Shown piece after piece: positions 44,070-53,487 of a stretch of 64,000 nt of DNA (position 1 is the first letter of the stretch; each line of letters begins with the position of its first letter). The notes beneath the pieces are model-generated. The model searched no databases, was not told where the DNA came from, and saw only the letters and a program-made list of their open reading frames with translations. Source of the stretch: Mycetohabitans rhizoxinica HKI 454 (GTDB lineage Bacteria > Pseudomonadota > Gammaproteobacteria > Burkholderiales > Burkholderiaceae); NCBI RefSeq assembly GCF_000198775.1, contig NC_014722.1:1660867-1724866 (forward strand). The letters are read 5' to 3'. A program made the translations under genes and the position numbers.

Positions 44070-44181
44070 GCCGCACTCTCACTCTCGTCGCCCGCATTTA
44101 CCACTTTTTGCATAAACTGCAGTTCAATGCATTTTGCCGGGCGTACTGCCGCTGCACCTATTTTCACGGTTAGTTTAGATC
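44066..44181 (-). pseudogene. C-terminal remnant of a third sheath gene (Afp3-like)
   Basis: The complement strand reads SKLTVKIGAAAVRPAKCIEL, then QFMQKVVNAGDESESAA and TGA at 44068-44066. This is the terminal strand of contractile sheaths (compare GKLIVQIGLAAVRPAEFIIL in the gene just upstream). The stop overlaps the next gene start by ATGA, as in an intact operon. Nothing recognisable as sheath lies between 44181 and 44308, so about 350 codons have been deleted. It shows that the locus once had three sheath genes, as Afp does. Confidence 0.75.
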
Positions 44182-44308
44182 GCCAGAAAATAAATCGCCG
44201 TCTGTGTCGGAATATCCAGTCCGCCGGCAATAATCGCGTTGCGGACCACTATTCGATCGGCGCTCCATTATGAAGCGCCGCCCACTTTACATCGCGTCGA
44301 ATCCGGTT

Positions 44309-45613
44309 TCACGATACCGATAGCTGCTGCTGCGACACTTGCAAGATGATGAACTCGGCCGGACGCACCGCCGCCAGACCAATCTGCACAATCAGCTTGC
44401 CGTTATTAATGTCGTCTGCCGTCATCGTCTGGCCCAGTCCAACCTGCACAAAATATGCTTGCTGCGGCGTACTGCCCTGCAGTGCTCCTTGCCTCCATAG
44501 ATTGTGCAGATAAATATCGATAGCACTGCGCACCCGCTCCCACGTCGGCGCGCTGTTAGGCTCGAATACCGCTACCCCCATCGCACGGTGCACGTCTTTT
44601 TCCACCGCATTGAACAGGCGCCGCACCGGCACATACCGCCACGTGTCCAGGTCAGACTTCAATGTACGCGCCCCCCAAATCAACGGACCCATGCCACGAA
44701 ACGTGCGAATCACGTTGATTGCTTTGCCGCCCGAGCTCGGCACATTCAGTATTCCGTTGAGATCATTGGACACTTTATACTTTGGCGTCACGCCGCCTTT
44801 GAGCGCCACGTTGGCCGGCGCCTTCCACACCCCACGTTCACGGTCTACTGTACAATACGCGCCCGCAACCGCCGCGCTCGGCGGGATGTCAACGCGCGTC
44901 TTATCTGACTTAATCGCCCAGTCTGCCTGCAGCCACGGGTAGTACGCTGCCGTGTACGGATTCGAGTCGTAGTCTTTTGTTGGGTCTGTTGCGTTCTTTT
45001 GTTCTGTTGCGTCTTTTGGTTCTGTTGCGTTCTTTGCCTTTTTCTGCGTCTCTTGATCGCTGCCTATACTAGCTGTCGAGGCGGTCACCTGACCGTTACG
45101 ATCGATTTCTTCAGACGGCCCGTCGAATACCGCAAAGTACGTGTTGCCCGGCTTGCAGAGTGTGCTGACAGACGTCTTGAAACTGTCTAGTTTTGCCCCG
45201 GCCTGCACCAGTAACGTGATGTCGTCGAACCCCGGCACGGCCGATGCCAGCGAATTCACGTTCATCACGTAGGCCCGCCCGCCACCGTTGTCGAAATACG
45301 TCTTCAACGACAGATACAGCGGATCGCTTAACAAAGCGTCGTTAAAATTATTCAACGCCTCCTGAGCTGTCTTCAAGCTGTCTGTCGTTGTTGCGTTGGC
45401 CACCGCTTGCTGCAGTGGATCGCGCTGTTTTGCGATGAGTTGGTTTACGTCCAGCCACGACTGGATTTCCTGCCCATCCTGCAGATCGGAAACCTTAGAC
45501 TGCTTGACGTCGTCACATGCAAACACTGGAATCGCTGTCTCGCCCGCCGGAATTGACAGCGCCAGCTCAAACGGCTCCTCCACATACACCCCAGGTACCT
45601 TGTAATCAACCAT
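44309..45613 (-). CDS. eCIS main contractile sheath protein (Afp2-like)
   Basis: 434 residues from the ATG at 45613 (MVDYKVPGVYVEEPFELAL), selected because it starts with the conserved sheath N-terminus and has AGAGGGG upstream; nine extra codons upstream are unlikely. Further signatures: YFDNGGGRAYVMNVN, VDRERGVWKAPANVALKGG, INVIRTFRGMGPLIWGARTL and the last strand GKLIVQIGLAAVRPAEFIIL. A surface insert near residues 205-225 has a short internal repeat (KNATEPKDATEQKNATDPTK). As the first sheath gene and the most complete, it probably makes the bulk of the sheath. Confidence 0.92.
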   Translation of the reverse strand: MVDYKVPGVYVEEPFELALSIPAGETAIPVFACDDVKQSKVSDLQDGQEIQSWLDVNQLIAKQRDPLQQAVANATTTDSLKTAQEALNNFNDALLSDPLYLSLKTYFDNGGGRAYVMNVNSLASAVPGFDDITLLVQAGAKLDSFKTSVSTLCKPGNTYFAVFDGPSEEIDRNGQVTASTASIGSDQETQKKAKNATEPKDATEQKNATDPTKDYDSNPYTAAYYPWLQADWAIKSDKTRVDIPPSAAVAGAYCTVDRERGVWKAPANVALKGGVTPKYKVSNDLNGILNVPSSGGKAINVIRTFRGMGPLIWGARTLKSDLDTWRYVPVRRLFNAVEKDVHRAMGVAVFEPNSAPTWERVRSAIDIYLHNLWRQGALQGSTPQQAYFVQVGLGQTMTADDINNGKLIVQIGLAAVRPAEFIILQVSQQQLSVS

Positions 45614-45675
45614 GATCCCCTCTTTACATTCATTGTCCATTCACCAACTCAATCGTTTGGCGACACGCTCAACTC

Positions 45676-46125
45676 TCAATGAAAATTTACCGTCACACGA
45701 TCCGCCGCCAGGCTCAGCTCCTCGAATGCCACTTCGTTACTCGCTGCATCCAGACTTGGCGCGGTAAGCTTGGTCGGAAACGCGTTGCTCACGTTCCACG
45801 TCACCAACAGCTCTTTACCCGCCTCATCGGTCAAGCTAATCGAAATGTCCTTCTTTTCCACCCGGTTCAGTGAAATCGAGCTCATCCAGTCATACAGTTG
45901 GCTGTTTTTGGGCATCACTCCACGCTTAAGCGTGAGCGTGACTGATTGCGCCTGTCCTGGCATTTGATACAAGCCACCGAGCCCGTCCTTGTACTCAATC
46001 TTTTCCACTGACTGCTCTAACCCCGACACGCTGCTGAAGGCCATCTGCTCCTTACCGACCGTTACCGTAAAGCGATAGGTCGGAATTGGATAAGTCGCCG
46101 CCATCGTCTTGGAATCCAGTGCCAT
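45676..46125 (-). CDS. eCIS main inner-tube protein (Afp1-like)
   Basis: 149 residues, the normal size of Afp1/gp19 tube proteins: YPIPTYRFTVTVGKEQMAFS, then SVSGLEQSVEKIEYKDGLGG, LTLKRGVMPKNSQLYDWMSS and a final VAFEELSLAADRVTVNF. It stacks as hexamers into the rigid tube driven into the target. First gene of the operon, with AGGAAA eight bases before the ATG. Upstream lies a 535-base leader and then IS remains, so a nearby promoter is expected but not recognised. Confidence 0.93.
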   Translation of the reverse strand: MALDSKTMAATYPIPTYRFTVTVGKEQMAFSSVSGLEQSVEKIEYKDGLGGLYQMPGQAQSVTLTLKRGVMPKNSQLYDWMSSISLNRVEKKDISISLTDEAGKELLVTWNVSNAFPTKLTAPSLDAASNEVAFEELSLAADRVTVNFH

Positions 46126-46660
46126 GTTCTATTTCCTACGTTAATGAGCGTAATCGATCCACTTCGTTACACCACATACTGGGCCCCTTCCCGACTGGGA
46201 GGTACCGGCCACCAATCGACATGTCCGGCCAGCTGGAGCCACCGCGTACGTCGCTTCCTTTTCATTGTCAACTTCTTACTCGTGTGCGCCACTCGCCTGA
46301 CTCGTCGGGGTGGATCGCACACGCTCTCTTTTTGCGGCATTCGGCATACCGCACAAGAACGCGAGTGACCGCATGATATGTGCTGACCTATCGTCTTTGT
46401 AGCGCAAATTGTTTCTAGACAACTGCTGCATCCCGAAACGAAAAACGCCCACCTATGTCCGCTTACCGCGCATGTCTTCCCCGAAGGCTGCACGCTAACC
46501 TCGGCGGCGGACGACTCTTGCTCGACGACTTATTTGTCGCGCACGACCTTTTATCGGCTTATGCGCCACTCCGACTACCTGGGTCCAACAGCTGTCGTTA
46601 TCCTCTAAGAGGGCTGATAAAATGCTTGCACAAGAGACAAAAAAGAACCAGGTAACACTC
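46126..46660. promoter_or_regulatory. leader region upstream of the eCIS operon
   Basis: 535 bases without a recognisable gene between the first eCIS gene and an IS3 remnant. Transcription of the operon must begin here or inside the IS remains. I see an imperfect palindrome TTGTTTCTAGACAA at 46409-46422 but no convincing sigma-70 promoter. No regulator gene is adjacent. Confidence 0.35.
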
Positions 46661-47113
46661 TCATCCCATCTCACAAGGCCGAGAAATCGGCGCGCGCGCA
46701 GCAGAATTTCGACTGAGCGTGGGGTCATTCGCCGCGTCGAAATTGAATTGTGAACGGGACAGCCGAAGCAACTGACACGCCCGTGATACGCTGCTCAAGC
46801 GCATCGTGCGCGCCCGAAGTACCATGGCTCGCTTTTGCTCCACCGTCAGCTCGAGTGCCTGCAACACAGCCTGTAGTAACATCCGGTCGGCTTGTTCGCG
46901 CAACATTTGGCGCCGCAGTACCGCGTGCTCACGCGCGAGCGCATCCCATCGGTGGATCGCTTCGGCCGACATGCCAGTATAGGTCTGCTTCCATAAATAC
47001 AATGTCGCTCGGCTAATGCCGTGGGTCTTGCACAGCGCCGATGTTGAGTACCCCGCTTTCCATGCATCGAGCACGGCCATGCGCTGATGCGCAGACAATT
47101 TGTGTCGCCTCAT
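46661..47113 (-). pseudogene. IS3-family transposase, truncated (OrfA with start of OrfB)
   Basis: 150 codons. The N-terminal part is an OrfA with helix-turn-helix (MRRHKLSAHQRMAVLDAWKA, then HGISRATLYLWKQTY) and a coiled region. From LTVEQKRAMVLRARTMRLSS it reads as the start of OrfB. It then loses similarity and stops, so the integrase core is gone. Confidence 0.65.
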
Positions 47114-47446
47114 CGAGTTTCCTAGTGATGTTGCCCCGTTCCAGGCGGCGAGCGAGGCGCTGCCGCCGGCAGGGCGTTTTTGAGGTTCTTGCTTACACTG
47201 TTTAAAAACTATTCTTTCTAGACATTGCTTTAAAATTGAGGTATGTAAGGCTTACCGCTGGCGTGTGCCAGATAGCAGCCAAGCTGAGCAAGCTTGATCA
47301 GGTTGCCCAAGAGCAACGGCGCCTGCGGAACAGACCGGCTGATCATGGTGAGCCAGAATATGCGCCATGATCTGCTTTAAGAATTCTGGGCCGATGCGAG
47401 AGCGAGTTTTGCGTCAAACTTGACCCTGAGCCAGGAGGGGGGCGCC
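47114..47446. other. 333-base gap between IS remnants
   Basis: No gene is seen. GC-rich at first, with an inverted repeat CTGCCGCCGGCAG followed by GGCGTTTTTG near 47161-47183 that could act as a weak terminator, then more AT-rich. Confidence 0.3.
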
Positions 47447-48570
47447 ATGAAACGGAAGCGCTTCTCGATAGAACAAATTGTAACTGTGCTCAAGCAAATG
47501 GAACTGGGAGGCTGGTGGCGGGCATGATCCGCCAGATCGGCATTTCCGATGCAGAAGTCCTATCGATGGAAGAAGCAATACGCTGGAATGCAGTCGGATC
47601 AAGTGCGCAATCTCAAGCAATTGCATGACAAGAATGCGCGGCTCAAAAAGCTCGTTGCTGAGCTGAGCCTGGACAAGACTGCTGCCTCAAAAAGTGGCCC
47701 GGCCCGCCCTGAGGAAAGACGTAGTCGATTACGTGGTAAGCCACTACGGATTGACGATGAGGCGGGCCTGGCGGCTCGTGAAGCAACCGCGCAGCGTTCA
47801 GTACTACCACAGCGTCAAGGACCCTCGTGCGGAGTTTCGCGTGCGCATGCGCGAGATTGCCTACACGCGCGTGTGCTACGGCTATCGACGTGTCCATGTG
47901 CTACTGCACGTGAAAACTGGCAGTTGGGAAAGAACCAGGCGTACCGGCTGTATTGCAAAGAGCAGTTGCAGTTGCGCTCGAAGCTGGCGAAGCGACGAAA
48001 GATGGTGGTGACACGGGTAGCGAAGATCATGCCGGCCAAACCGAACGACACCTAAAGTATGGATTTATAGCCGACCAGCTTGCTGATGGCTCAAAATTCC
48101 GAACCTTGACGATCGTGGGTGTCTTTACGAAGGAGGCACTGGCCATCAAAGCCGGTCAACGATTAAGAGGCGAACACGTGGTGTCAGCACTGAATCGAAT
48201 CACAGCCAGAAGCGGCGCTCCACGACACCTGTTCGTGGACAATGGCAGCGAATTTTCCTGGCGTCTGCTCGATATATGGGCGTATCATCATCGCGCAAAA
48301 GTTGACTTCACCCGGCCGGGTAAGCCGACGGATAATTGACACATCGAAATGTTACGGATCATTCTGCGACGAGTGTTTAAACTTATATTGGTCCAAGACG
48401 TTGAGCGAAGCAAAAGCGCCTCGTCCAAGCGTGACGCCGGAATTGCAACGAGAGCCGTCCTCTCTCTGCTCTCAAAGAGTCGGCGCCCGCTGAATTTGCC
48501 TGTCAGCTGGTGCTTTTGCCGGATCCGGCTGGACCCGAAACGCCGAAAAACTCGCAACTCGTTCTAGATC
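47447..48570 (+). pseudogene. IS3-family (IS407-like) transposase genes, heavily decayed
   Basis: OrfA begins MKRKRFSIEQIVTVLKQMEL, breaks at GGWW, and resumes QKSYRWKKQYAGMQSDQVRN, LKQLHDKNARLKKLVAELSL. OrfB pieces follow in three frames: ALRKDVVDYVVSHYGLTMRR, YGFIADQLADGSKFRTLTIV (core strand), LFVDNGSEFSWRLLDIWAYH, GKPTDN then TGA, GSFCDECLNLYWSKTLSEAK, and ALKESAPAEFACQLV at the end. At least four frameshifts and one stop; clearly inactive. Confidence 0.75.
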
Positions 48571-49140
48571 TGGTCTGCGAAACCCAAACGGATCAAATCG
48601 GATCACACTCTCGCTTCACACGCAAAGCGATTCATGCATCAGCTGGTTTAAAGCACTGCAACACGCCGGCACACACCAGCGCGGGTCGCTAAACAATGAG
48701 CAGAAGAGTGGATATGCTTGATCAAGTATCACGCGGCGTTACTGCCGTGCTCGTGAAACTGACAGTAGGAGAAAGAGACTGGGGCTGTACCGCGCACTTG
48801 AGGAGAGTGTCGTTGAGTCAAGCCAGTATCCACTTTCATTATCGTGCCTCAAACATCGCTTGCATGGATTGAAGACCGCGGTACTGCACCTGCCTCAGCG
48901 AACCGTCATGCCTCATTTCGCTGCGCGCCCTTCGTTCAGATAGAAAGGAATTTCTCACAAGTGCAACAAAATTTCAAGCTTTATGAACTGCGGCATTTGT
49001 CCCATCGTGCCATCACGCTATTGACGTACCCGCTTATGTCGCCCAGGTGCAGTGCGCGATTGACCGCCTCAGACGCTTGAAACCCGTACCACCGATGCAT
49101 TACCGGCTTGAATTTTCTCATTAAGGCAATTCTACGGAAT
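48571..49140. other. 570-base region without a recognisable gene
   Basis: Between two decayed IS3-type elements. Short frames exist (for example 48844-49080 plus) but none is recognisable. Composition is intermediate, consistent with decayed mobile DNA. Confidence 0.35.
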
Positions 49141-50027
49141 GAAGAAATCGAAATTTACAGACAGCCAGATCATGGACGCGCTCAAGCATGAAGAGTCGGA
49201 ACTGGCGGTACCGGACCTATGCCGAGAATTGGTTATCAGCACAGCGACGTTCTACAAGTAGCGTTCGAAGTACAGTGGCATGGACGAGTTGTTGATCGCG
49301 CGGATGAAGGAGTTGGAGACCGAGAATGCCCGGCTGCCCAAGATGGTCATCGAGGAGAAGATCAAGGCCGAGATCGTTGCTCAGGCGCTCGCAAAAAAGA
49401 CTGAGGCTATCTTGCTGGCGTGATATGGCCATGCATGCGGTGTCCAGCCGGAGCGTATCGATTCGGCTGGCATGTGAGGCGTTTGGGATCCGCCAAGCCT
49501 GTTATTAGTACGTCGGTCGGCGCAGCGCCGAGAACAACGAGATTGCGAACTGGCTACTGCGTCTGTTCGACAACCGCCGGAACTGGGGCTTTGGGCTGTG
49601 CTTCCTGTACTTGCGTAACGTGAAGGGCTTCAGCTGGGATCACAAACGTGTGTACCGGATCTATCGCGAGCCCGAGTTAACTTGCGGATCAAACCGCATA
49701 AGCGGCTAATCAGACAGGCACCTGAACCGCTGACGGTACCGTCAGCCGTCAACCAGGTTGGATCCATGGATTTCATGCACGTCCAACTGTCCGCTGAACG
49801 CCGCATTCGGCTACTCAACGTGATCGACGATTTCAACCATGAGGCACTCAGCATCGAAATCGACCTCTCGTTGCCGTCGCAGCGGGTGATCCGTGCGATG
49901 CGCCAGATCATCAGTTGGCGTGGCAGGCCGAATCGCGACCGATTGGATGTGGATTAACCATCACGACTGCCCGAGCATGGCCCTGGGCGGATTAACTTCA
50001 AAGCAGCGGCTGGCCATCGCCGCATAG
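49141..50027 (+). pseudogene. IS3-family transposase (OrfA and OrfB), broken
   Basis: OrfA reads MKKSKFTDSQIMDALKHEES through STATFYK, a TAG stop where the family has Trp, then RSKYSGMDELLIARMKELET. OrfB fragments follow: NEIANWLLRLFDNRRNWGFG, LCFLYLRNVKGFSWDHKRVY, LRIKPHKRLIRQAPEPLTVP and SAVNQVGSMDFMHVQLSAER (core Asp), then LLNVIDDFNHEALSIEIDLS. An internal deletion then removes the second Asp and the Glu, and the end MALGGFTSKQRLAIAA and TAG follows. Confidence 0.75.
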
Positions 50028-50073
50028 CTTCTACTTCTGAACTGCGTGAAAAGGGGGTCACCTTTCAAGGTGA

Positions 50074-50335
50074 TTAAATGGCACATGCAGCCTTGATGAC
50101 ACGTGCGGTTAAGACATGCTCGTGCCACGCATCCGCAGCATAGCTTCCCTTCTTGGGCACTTTCGGTTCCCGCACATGTTTGCGCAACGTGCGAAGATCA
50201 ACGTGCGTAGCGATCTTGTTCAGCCTACGGCCGAGTTGAGCCAATCATAGCCTTCCTATATCTGGGCTGGTACCGCGATCAACATCCCGGCATAGGTTGC
50301 CCGGATTCCGCTGACAAAGTAATACGGCGAGAGCT
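50074..50335 (-). pseudogene. IS4-type transposase C-terminal fragment
   Basis: The complement strand reads PYYFVSGIRATYAGMLIAVP, then, after a break, LAQLGRRLNKIATHVDLRTL, RKHVREPKVPKKGSYAADAW and ...VLTARVIKAACAI to TAA at 50076-50074. This resembles the tail of IS4-type enzymes (YxGMxIAxP...VDLxxLRKHxRGPKKP...HVSTARVIKA). The catalytic region is missing. Confidence 0.55.
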
Positions 50336-50346
50336 CAATGCCACCG

Positions 50347-50610
50347 CTAAACAGCGCCGCGCGGCCAAGACGCGGAAATCGGCGTGAAATGAACAGGGAA
50401 GCGCCGATGACGAGCGAACCAAATGTTGATCGAAGGCGTGTTGTGTGTACCGTCGTTGCCCATCAACAGATGCCCGTCCATGTCGACGGGCACGCTGGCG
50501 ATCGTGCGCAGCAAGTGAAGGAATTCGCTGCTGCGATAGAGCCGGCCCAATTCACCCACAACTTTGCCGGCGGTGATGTTCCCATTCTCGCAGCATGCTT
50601 TTTGGGTCAG
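50347..50610 (-). pseudogene. IS630-family transposase fragment
   Basis: The complement strand reads NITAGKVVGELGRLYRSSEF, LHLLRTIASVPVDMDGHLLM, GNDGTHNTPSINIWFARHRR, FPVHFTPISASW. This is the DDE core of IS630-type enzymes, in which the family has VMDNYGTHK; here the catalytic Asp has become Gly (LMGNDGTHN). The last DDE residue region (ASWLNQVE) is lost. It ends 34 bases from the PBP1A stop. Confidence 0.7.
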
Positions 50611-50643
50611 CGCGTATGGAGTAGCCCGGCGGCTTGGCACGCA

Positions 50644-53136
50644 TTACGGCTTGCTGTCGTCGAACAGGTTCATGATCTGCTGGCGCTCCGCCGAATTCAC
50701 ATCGGGCGGCGGCGTCGGCGGTTGCATACCACCCGGCCCCACCGTGCCGAACTGTGCGTTCGAATCGCTTGCACCGGCCGGCGCGTTCGCGTCGAGTCCG
50801 ATCGACGCGATAAAGCCGTTACCCGGCGTCTTGTCCGCGTAGAACAGCTCACCATCGATCGTTGTCAACCCTTCAGGCATTGGCGCCTGGTACTGCGGCA
50901 CGCCGCGCAGCGCGCGTCCCATGTACTGGACCCAGATTGGCAGCGCCAGCTGCGCACCGAATTCGCGGCTGCCGAGCGATTTGGGCTGGTCATAGCCCAT
51001 CCATGCGACCGCGACCAGGGTGTGCTGATAGCCAGCGAACCAGCCGTCCTTGGCGTCGTTGGTCGTCCCGGTCTTGCCGGCCAGGTCGCCGCGATGCAAC
51101 ACGTTGGTTCCCGAGCCGGTGCCCGCCGACGCGACCGAATGCAATAGGCTGTTCATCACATACGCGTTGCGCGGGGCAATCACCTGCGGTGCATTCTGGC
51201 CGGCCACCAGCGGCTGGGCCTTCAACAACGGCTCGCCGTGCGCATCGTCGACCTGCGCGATCAAATACGGATTGACTCGATAGCCACCGTTTGCGAACAC
51301 CGAATAGGCTGCCGCCGACTGCAGCGGCGTCACCAGTCCCGCGCCCAGCGCCATCGGCAGGTAGGGTGGCGTCTTGTCAGGATCGAAGCCGAACCGCTCG
51401 GTCACGTATTGCTGCGCGTACTGCGTGCCGATATACGACAGAATCCGGATCGATACCAGGTTCTTGGACTTCTGCAACGCCACACGCATCGGCATCGGGC
51501 CCTCGGGCTGGTCATCATCCTTCGGTTCCCACGCGTGCCCACCCGGTGTCGTCGGCGGAAAATACAACGGCGCGTCGTTGATGATGGTTGCCGGGCCCAG
51601 CCCTTTTTCCAACGCGGCCGAATAAACGAACGGCTTAAAGCTCGAGCCCGGTTGCCGCCACGCCTGCGTGACGTGGTTGAACTTGTTCTTGTTGAAATCG
51701 AAGCCGCCGACCAGCGCGCGGATCGCACCGTCCTGCGGCGTGACCGATACGAGCGCACCCTCGACCTGCGGCAGCTGCGTAATCGAGGCCCAACCGTTCG
51801 CCTCGCGCACGATGCGGATCACCGAGCCGGGCCGGATCCGCACTGACGCCGACGCGCGGGGTGACAGTGCGCCTGCGGCAAACCGCAGCCCGTCGCCGCT
51901 CATCTGCACGACGGTGCCATCGGACAACTGCGCATCGACCTGCCGCGGACTCGCGTCAATGACCACAGCGACAAGCAGATCACCGTTGTCCGGATGGTCG
52001 ACGAGCGCGTCCTCGATCGCCTGGTCGCGCTCATCGCCGGCGGGCGGCAGTTCGATGCCCGCCTCGGGTCCGCGATAGCCATGGCGGCGCTCGTAGTCGA
52101 GCACCCCTTTGCGCACTGCGTCGTAGGCGGCGGCCTGATCCGCCGAGTCGATCGTCGTCGTGACCGTCAGCCCGCGCGTATAGGCCTCGTCGCGATATTG
52201 CGCGTACATCGCCTGGCGCACCATTTCGGCGACGTATTCCGCGTGCACATTGTATTCGTTGCCCGCCGTACGCACGTGCAAGTCTTCGTGGATCGCCTGG
52301 TCGTATTGGTCCTGCGTGATGTAGCGCAACTCAAGCATGCGCTTCAAAATGTACTCTTGCCGCACCTTCGCACGCCTGGGATTGACGATGGGGTTGTAGG
52401 CGGACGGCGCCTTCGGCAATCCCGCCAGCATGGCGGCCTGCGCTAGCGTAATGTCCTTCAGGTCCTTGCCGAAGTACACGCGGGCCGCCGCGGCAAATCC
52501 GTACGCGCGCTGACCGAGATAGATCTGATTCATGTACAACTCGAGAATTTGATCCTTGGACAGCGCCGCCTCGATCTTATAGGCGAGCAACATCTCGTAG
52601 ATCTTGCGCGTATAGGTTTTTTCGCTGGACAGGAAGAAGTTGCGCGCTACCTGCATCGTAATCGTGCTCGCGCCCTGCGTCCGCCCGCCATGCATGAGGT
52701 CCGTGATGCCCGAGCGCAGGATACCGATGAAGTCCACGCCGCCGTGCTTGTAGAACCGATAGTCCTCGATCGCCAGCACGGCCTTCTTCATCACGTCGGG
52801 CGTGTCCTGGATTCGCACAAGGCTGCGGCGCTCCTCGCCGAATTCGCCGATTAACACGTGGTCGGCCGTGTAAACGCGCAATGGCACCTTAGGGCGATAG
52901 TCGGTCAACACGTCCAGCGATGGCAGCTTGGGTCCCATCACAACCAGCGCGTAGCCCAGCGCCAGTGCGCCGATCACTGCGGCAGCCGCCACCAGGCTGG
53001 CCAAGCCCAGCATGCACGAGGCAGTCAGCGAGCGCGGCCCACCCCGCTGGCGTGCCGCGGCATGCTGCCGCGTCGGTGACGCGCGGCGCTCGCCGCGTTG
53101 AGGATCGGACGGATCGGGTCGTTTTACGGTAGGCAT
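50644..53136 (-). CDS. mrcA: penicillin-binding protein 1A (bifunctional murein synthase)
   Basis: 830 residues from the ATG at 53136 (MPTVKRPDPSDPQRG); the longer frame to 53316 has low-quality sequence. A basic cytoplasmic tail is followed by one membrane anchor (about 45-70, LASLVAAAAVIGALALGYAL). The GT51 glycosyltransferase domain has AVLAIEDYRFYKHGGVDFIG (catalytic Glu) and RTQGASTITMQVARNFFLS. The transpeptidase has WRQPGSSFKPFVYSAALE (SxxK), then SxN and KTGTTNDAKDGWFAGY. An OB-like insert lies between. It polymerises and cross-links peptidoglycan in the periplasm. It ends with a Gly/Pro-rich tail (GPGGMQPPTPPPDVNSAERQ). Intact; transcribed away from the pspA gene. Confidence 0.95.
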   Translation of the reverse strand: MPTVKRPDPSDPQRGERRASPTRQHAAARQRGGPRSLTASCMLGLASLVAAAAVIGALALGYALVVMGPKLPSLDVLTDYRPKVPLRVYTADHVLIGEFGEERRSLVRIQDTPDVMKKAVLAIEDYRFYKHGGVDFIGILRSGITDLMHGGRTQGASTITMQVARNFFLSSEKTYTRKIYEMLLAYKIEAALSKDQILELYMNQIYLGQRAYGFAAAARVYFGKDLKDITLAQAAMLAGLPKAPSAYNPIVNPRRAKVRQEYILKRMLELRYITQDQYDQAIHEDLHVRTAGNEYNVHAEYVAEMVRQAMYAQYRDEAYTRGLTVTTTIDSADQAAAYDAVRKGVLDYERRHGYRGPEAGIELPPAGDERDQAIEDALVDHPDNGDLLVAVVIDASPRQVDAQLSDGTVVQMSGDGLRFAAGALSPRASASVRIRPGSVIRIVREANGWASITQLPQVEGALVSVTPQDGAIRALVGGFDFNKNKFNHVTQAWRQPGSSFKPFVYSAALEKGLGPATIINDAPLYFPPTTPGGHAWEPKDDDQPEGPMPMRVALQKSKNLVSIRILSYIGTQYAQQYVTERFGFDPDKTPPYLPMALGAGLVTPLQSAAAYSVFANGGYRVNPYLIAQVDDAHGEPLLKAQPLVAGQNAPQVIAPRNAYVMNSLLHSVASAGTGSGTNVLHRGDLAGKTGTTNDAKDGWFAGYQHTLVAVAWMGYDQPKSLGSREFGAQLALPIWVQYMGRALRGVPQYQAPMPEGLTTIDGELFYADKTPGNGFIASIGLDANAPAGASDSNAQFGTVGPGGMQPPTPPPDVNSAERQQIMNLFDDSKP

Positions 53137-53487
53137 GTCAAGATAACACCGCGGTCTCGTCGACGCGCGTGATGTTACCGCCCCGTGCGGATTGCGGCGT
53201 CGCGACAAAACGCGCATTTTAATGCGTGCACGCGGCGCTCCCCCCGACTTTTTTGTAAGCAATTGCTGATGCGCGCTGCCGCACCGCGTCGCAGCCACGT
53301 CGCGTATGATCCGCACATCAGGCAGCGCGGCGGCGCAACAAATCCGCCATCAACCCGTCAAAGCACAGGCGTAGCCTGCACGCGAGCCGGCCAACGGCGC
53401 GACAAGTGCGGCTCTTGCAACCACCCGCCCAGCCCCCATATTCGCGACGGTCAATGCTCGTGCGCGGTCCAATCAACGGAGGAATTC
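53137..53487. promoter_or_regulatory. intergenic region between divergent mrcA and pspA-like genes
   Basis: 351 bases that must hold the promoters of both genes. A strong GGAGGAATTC ribosome-binding site ends it at 53478-53487. An open frame to 53185 on the plus strand extends the pspA frame but lacks a plausible start and is not used. No sigma-54 site (TGGCAC-N5-TTGC) is evident to me. Confidence 0.4.

Noticed and set aside
22831..46125. R-type pyocin, prophage or T6SS
   Set aside because: No lysis, head, integrase or phage regulators, no TssJLM or ClpV; the AAA ATPase, DUF5908 and DUF4255 proteins and gene order are those of eCIS.
47161..47183. Rho-independent terminator
   Set aside because: The CTGCCGCCGGCAG stem is short with almost no loop and lies between dead IS remnants; too weak for a separate call.
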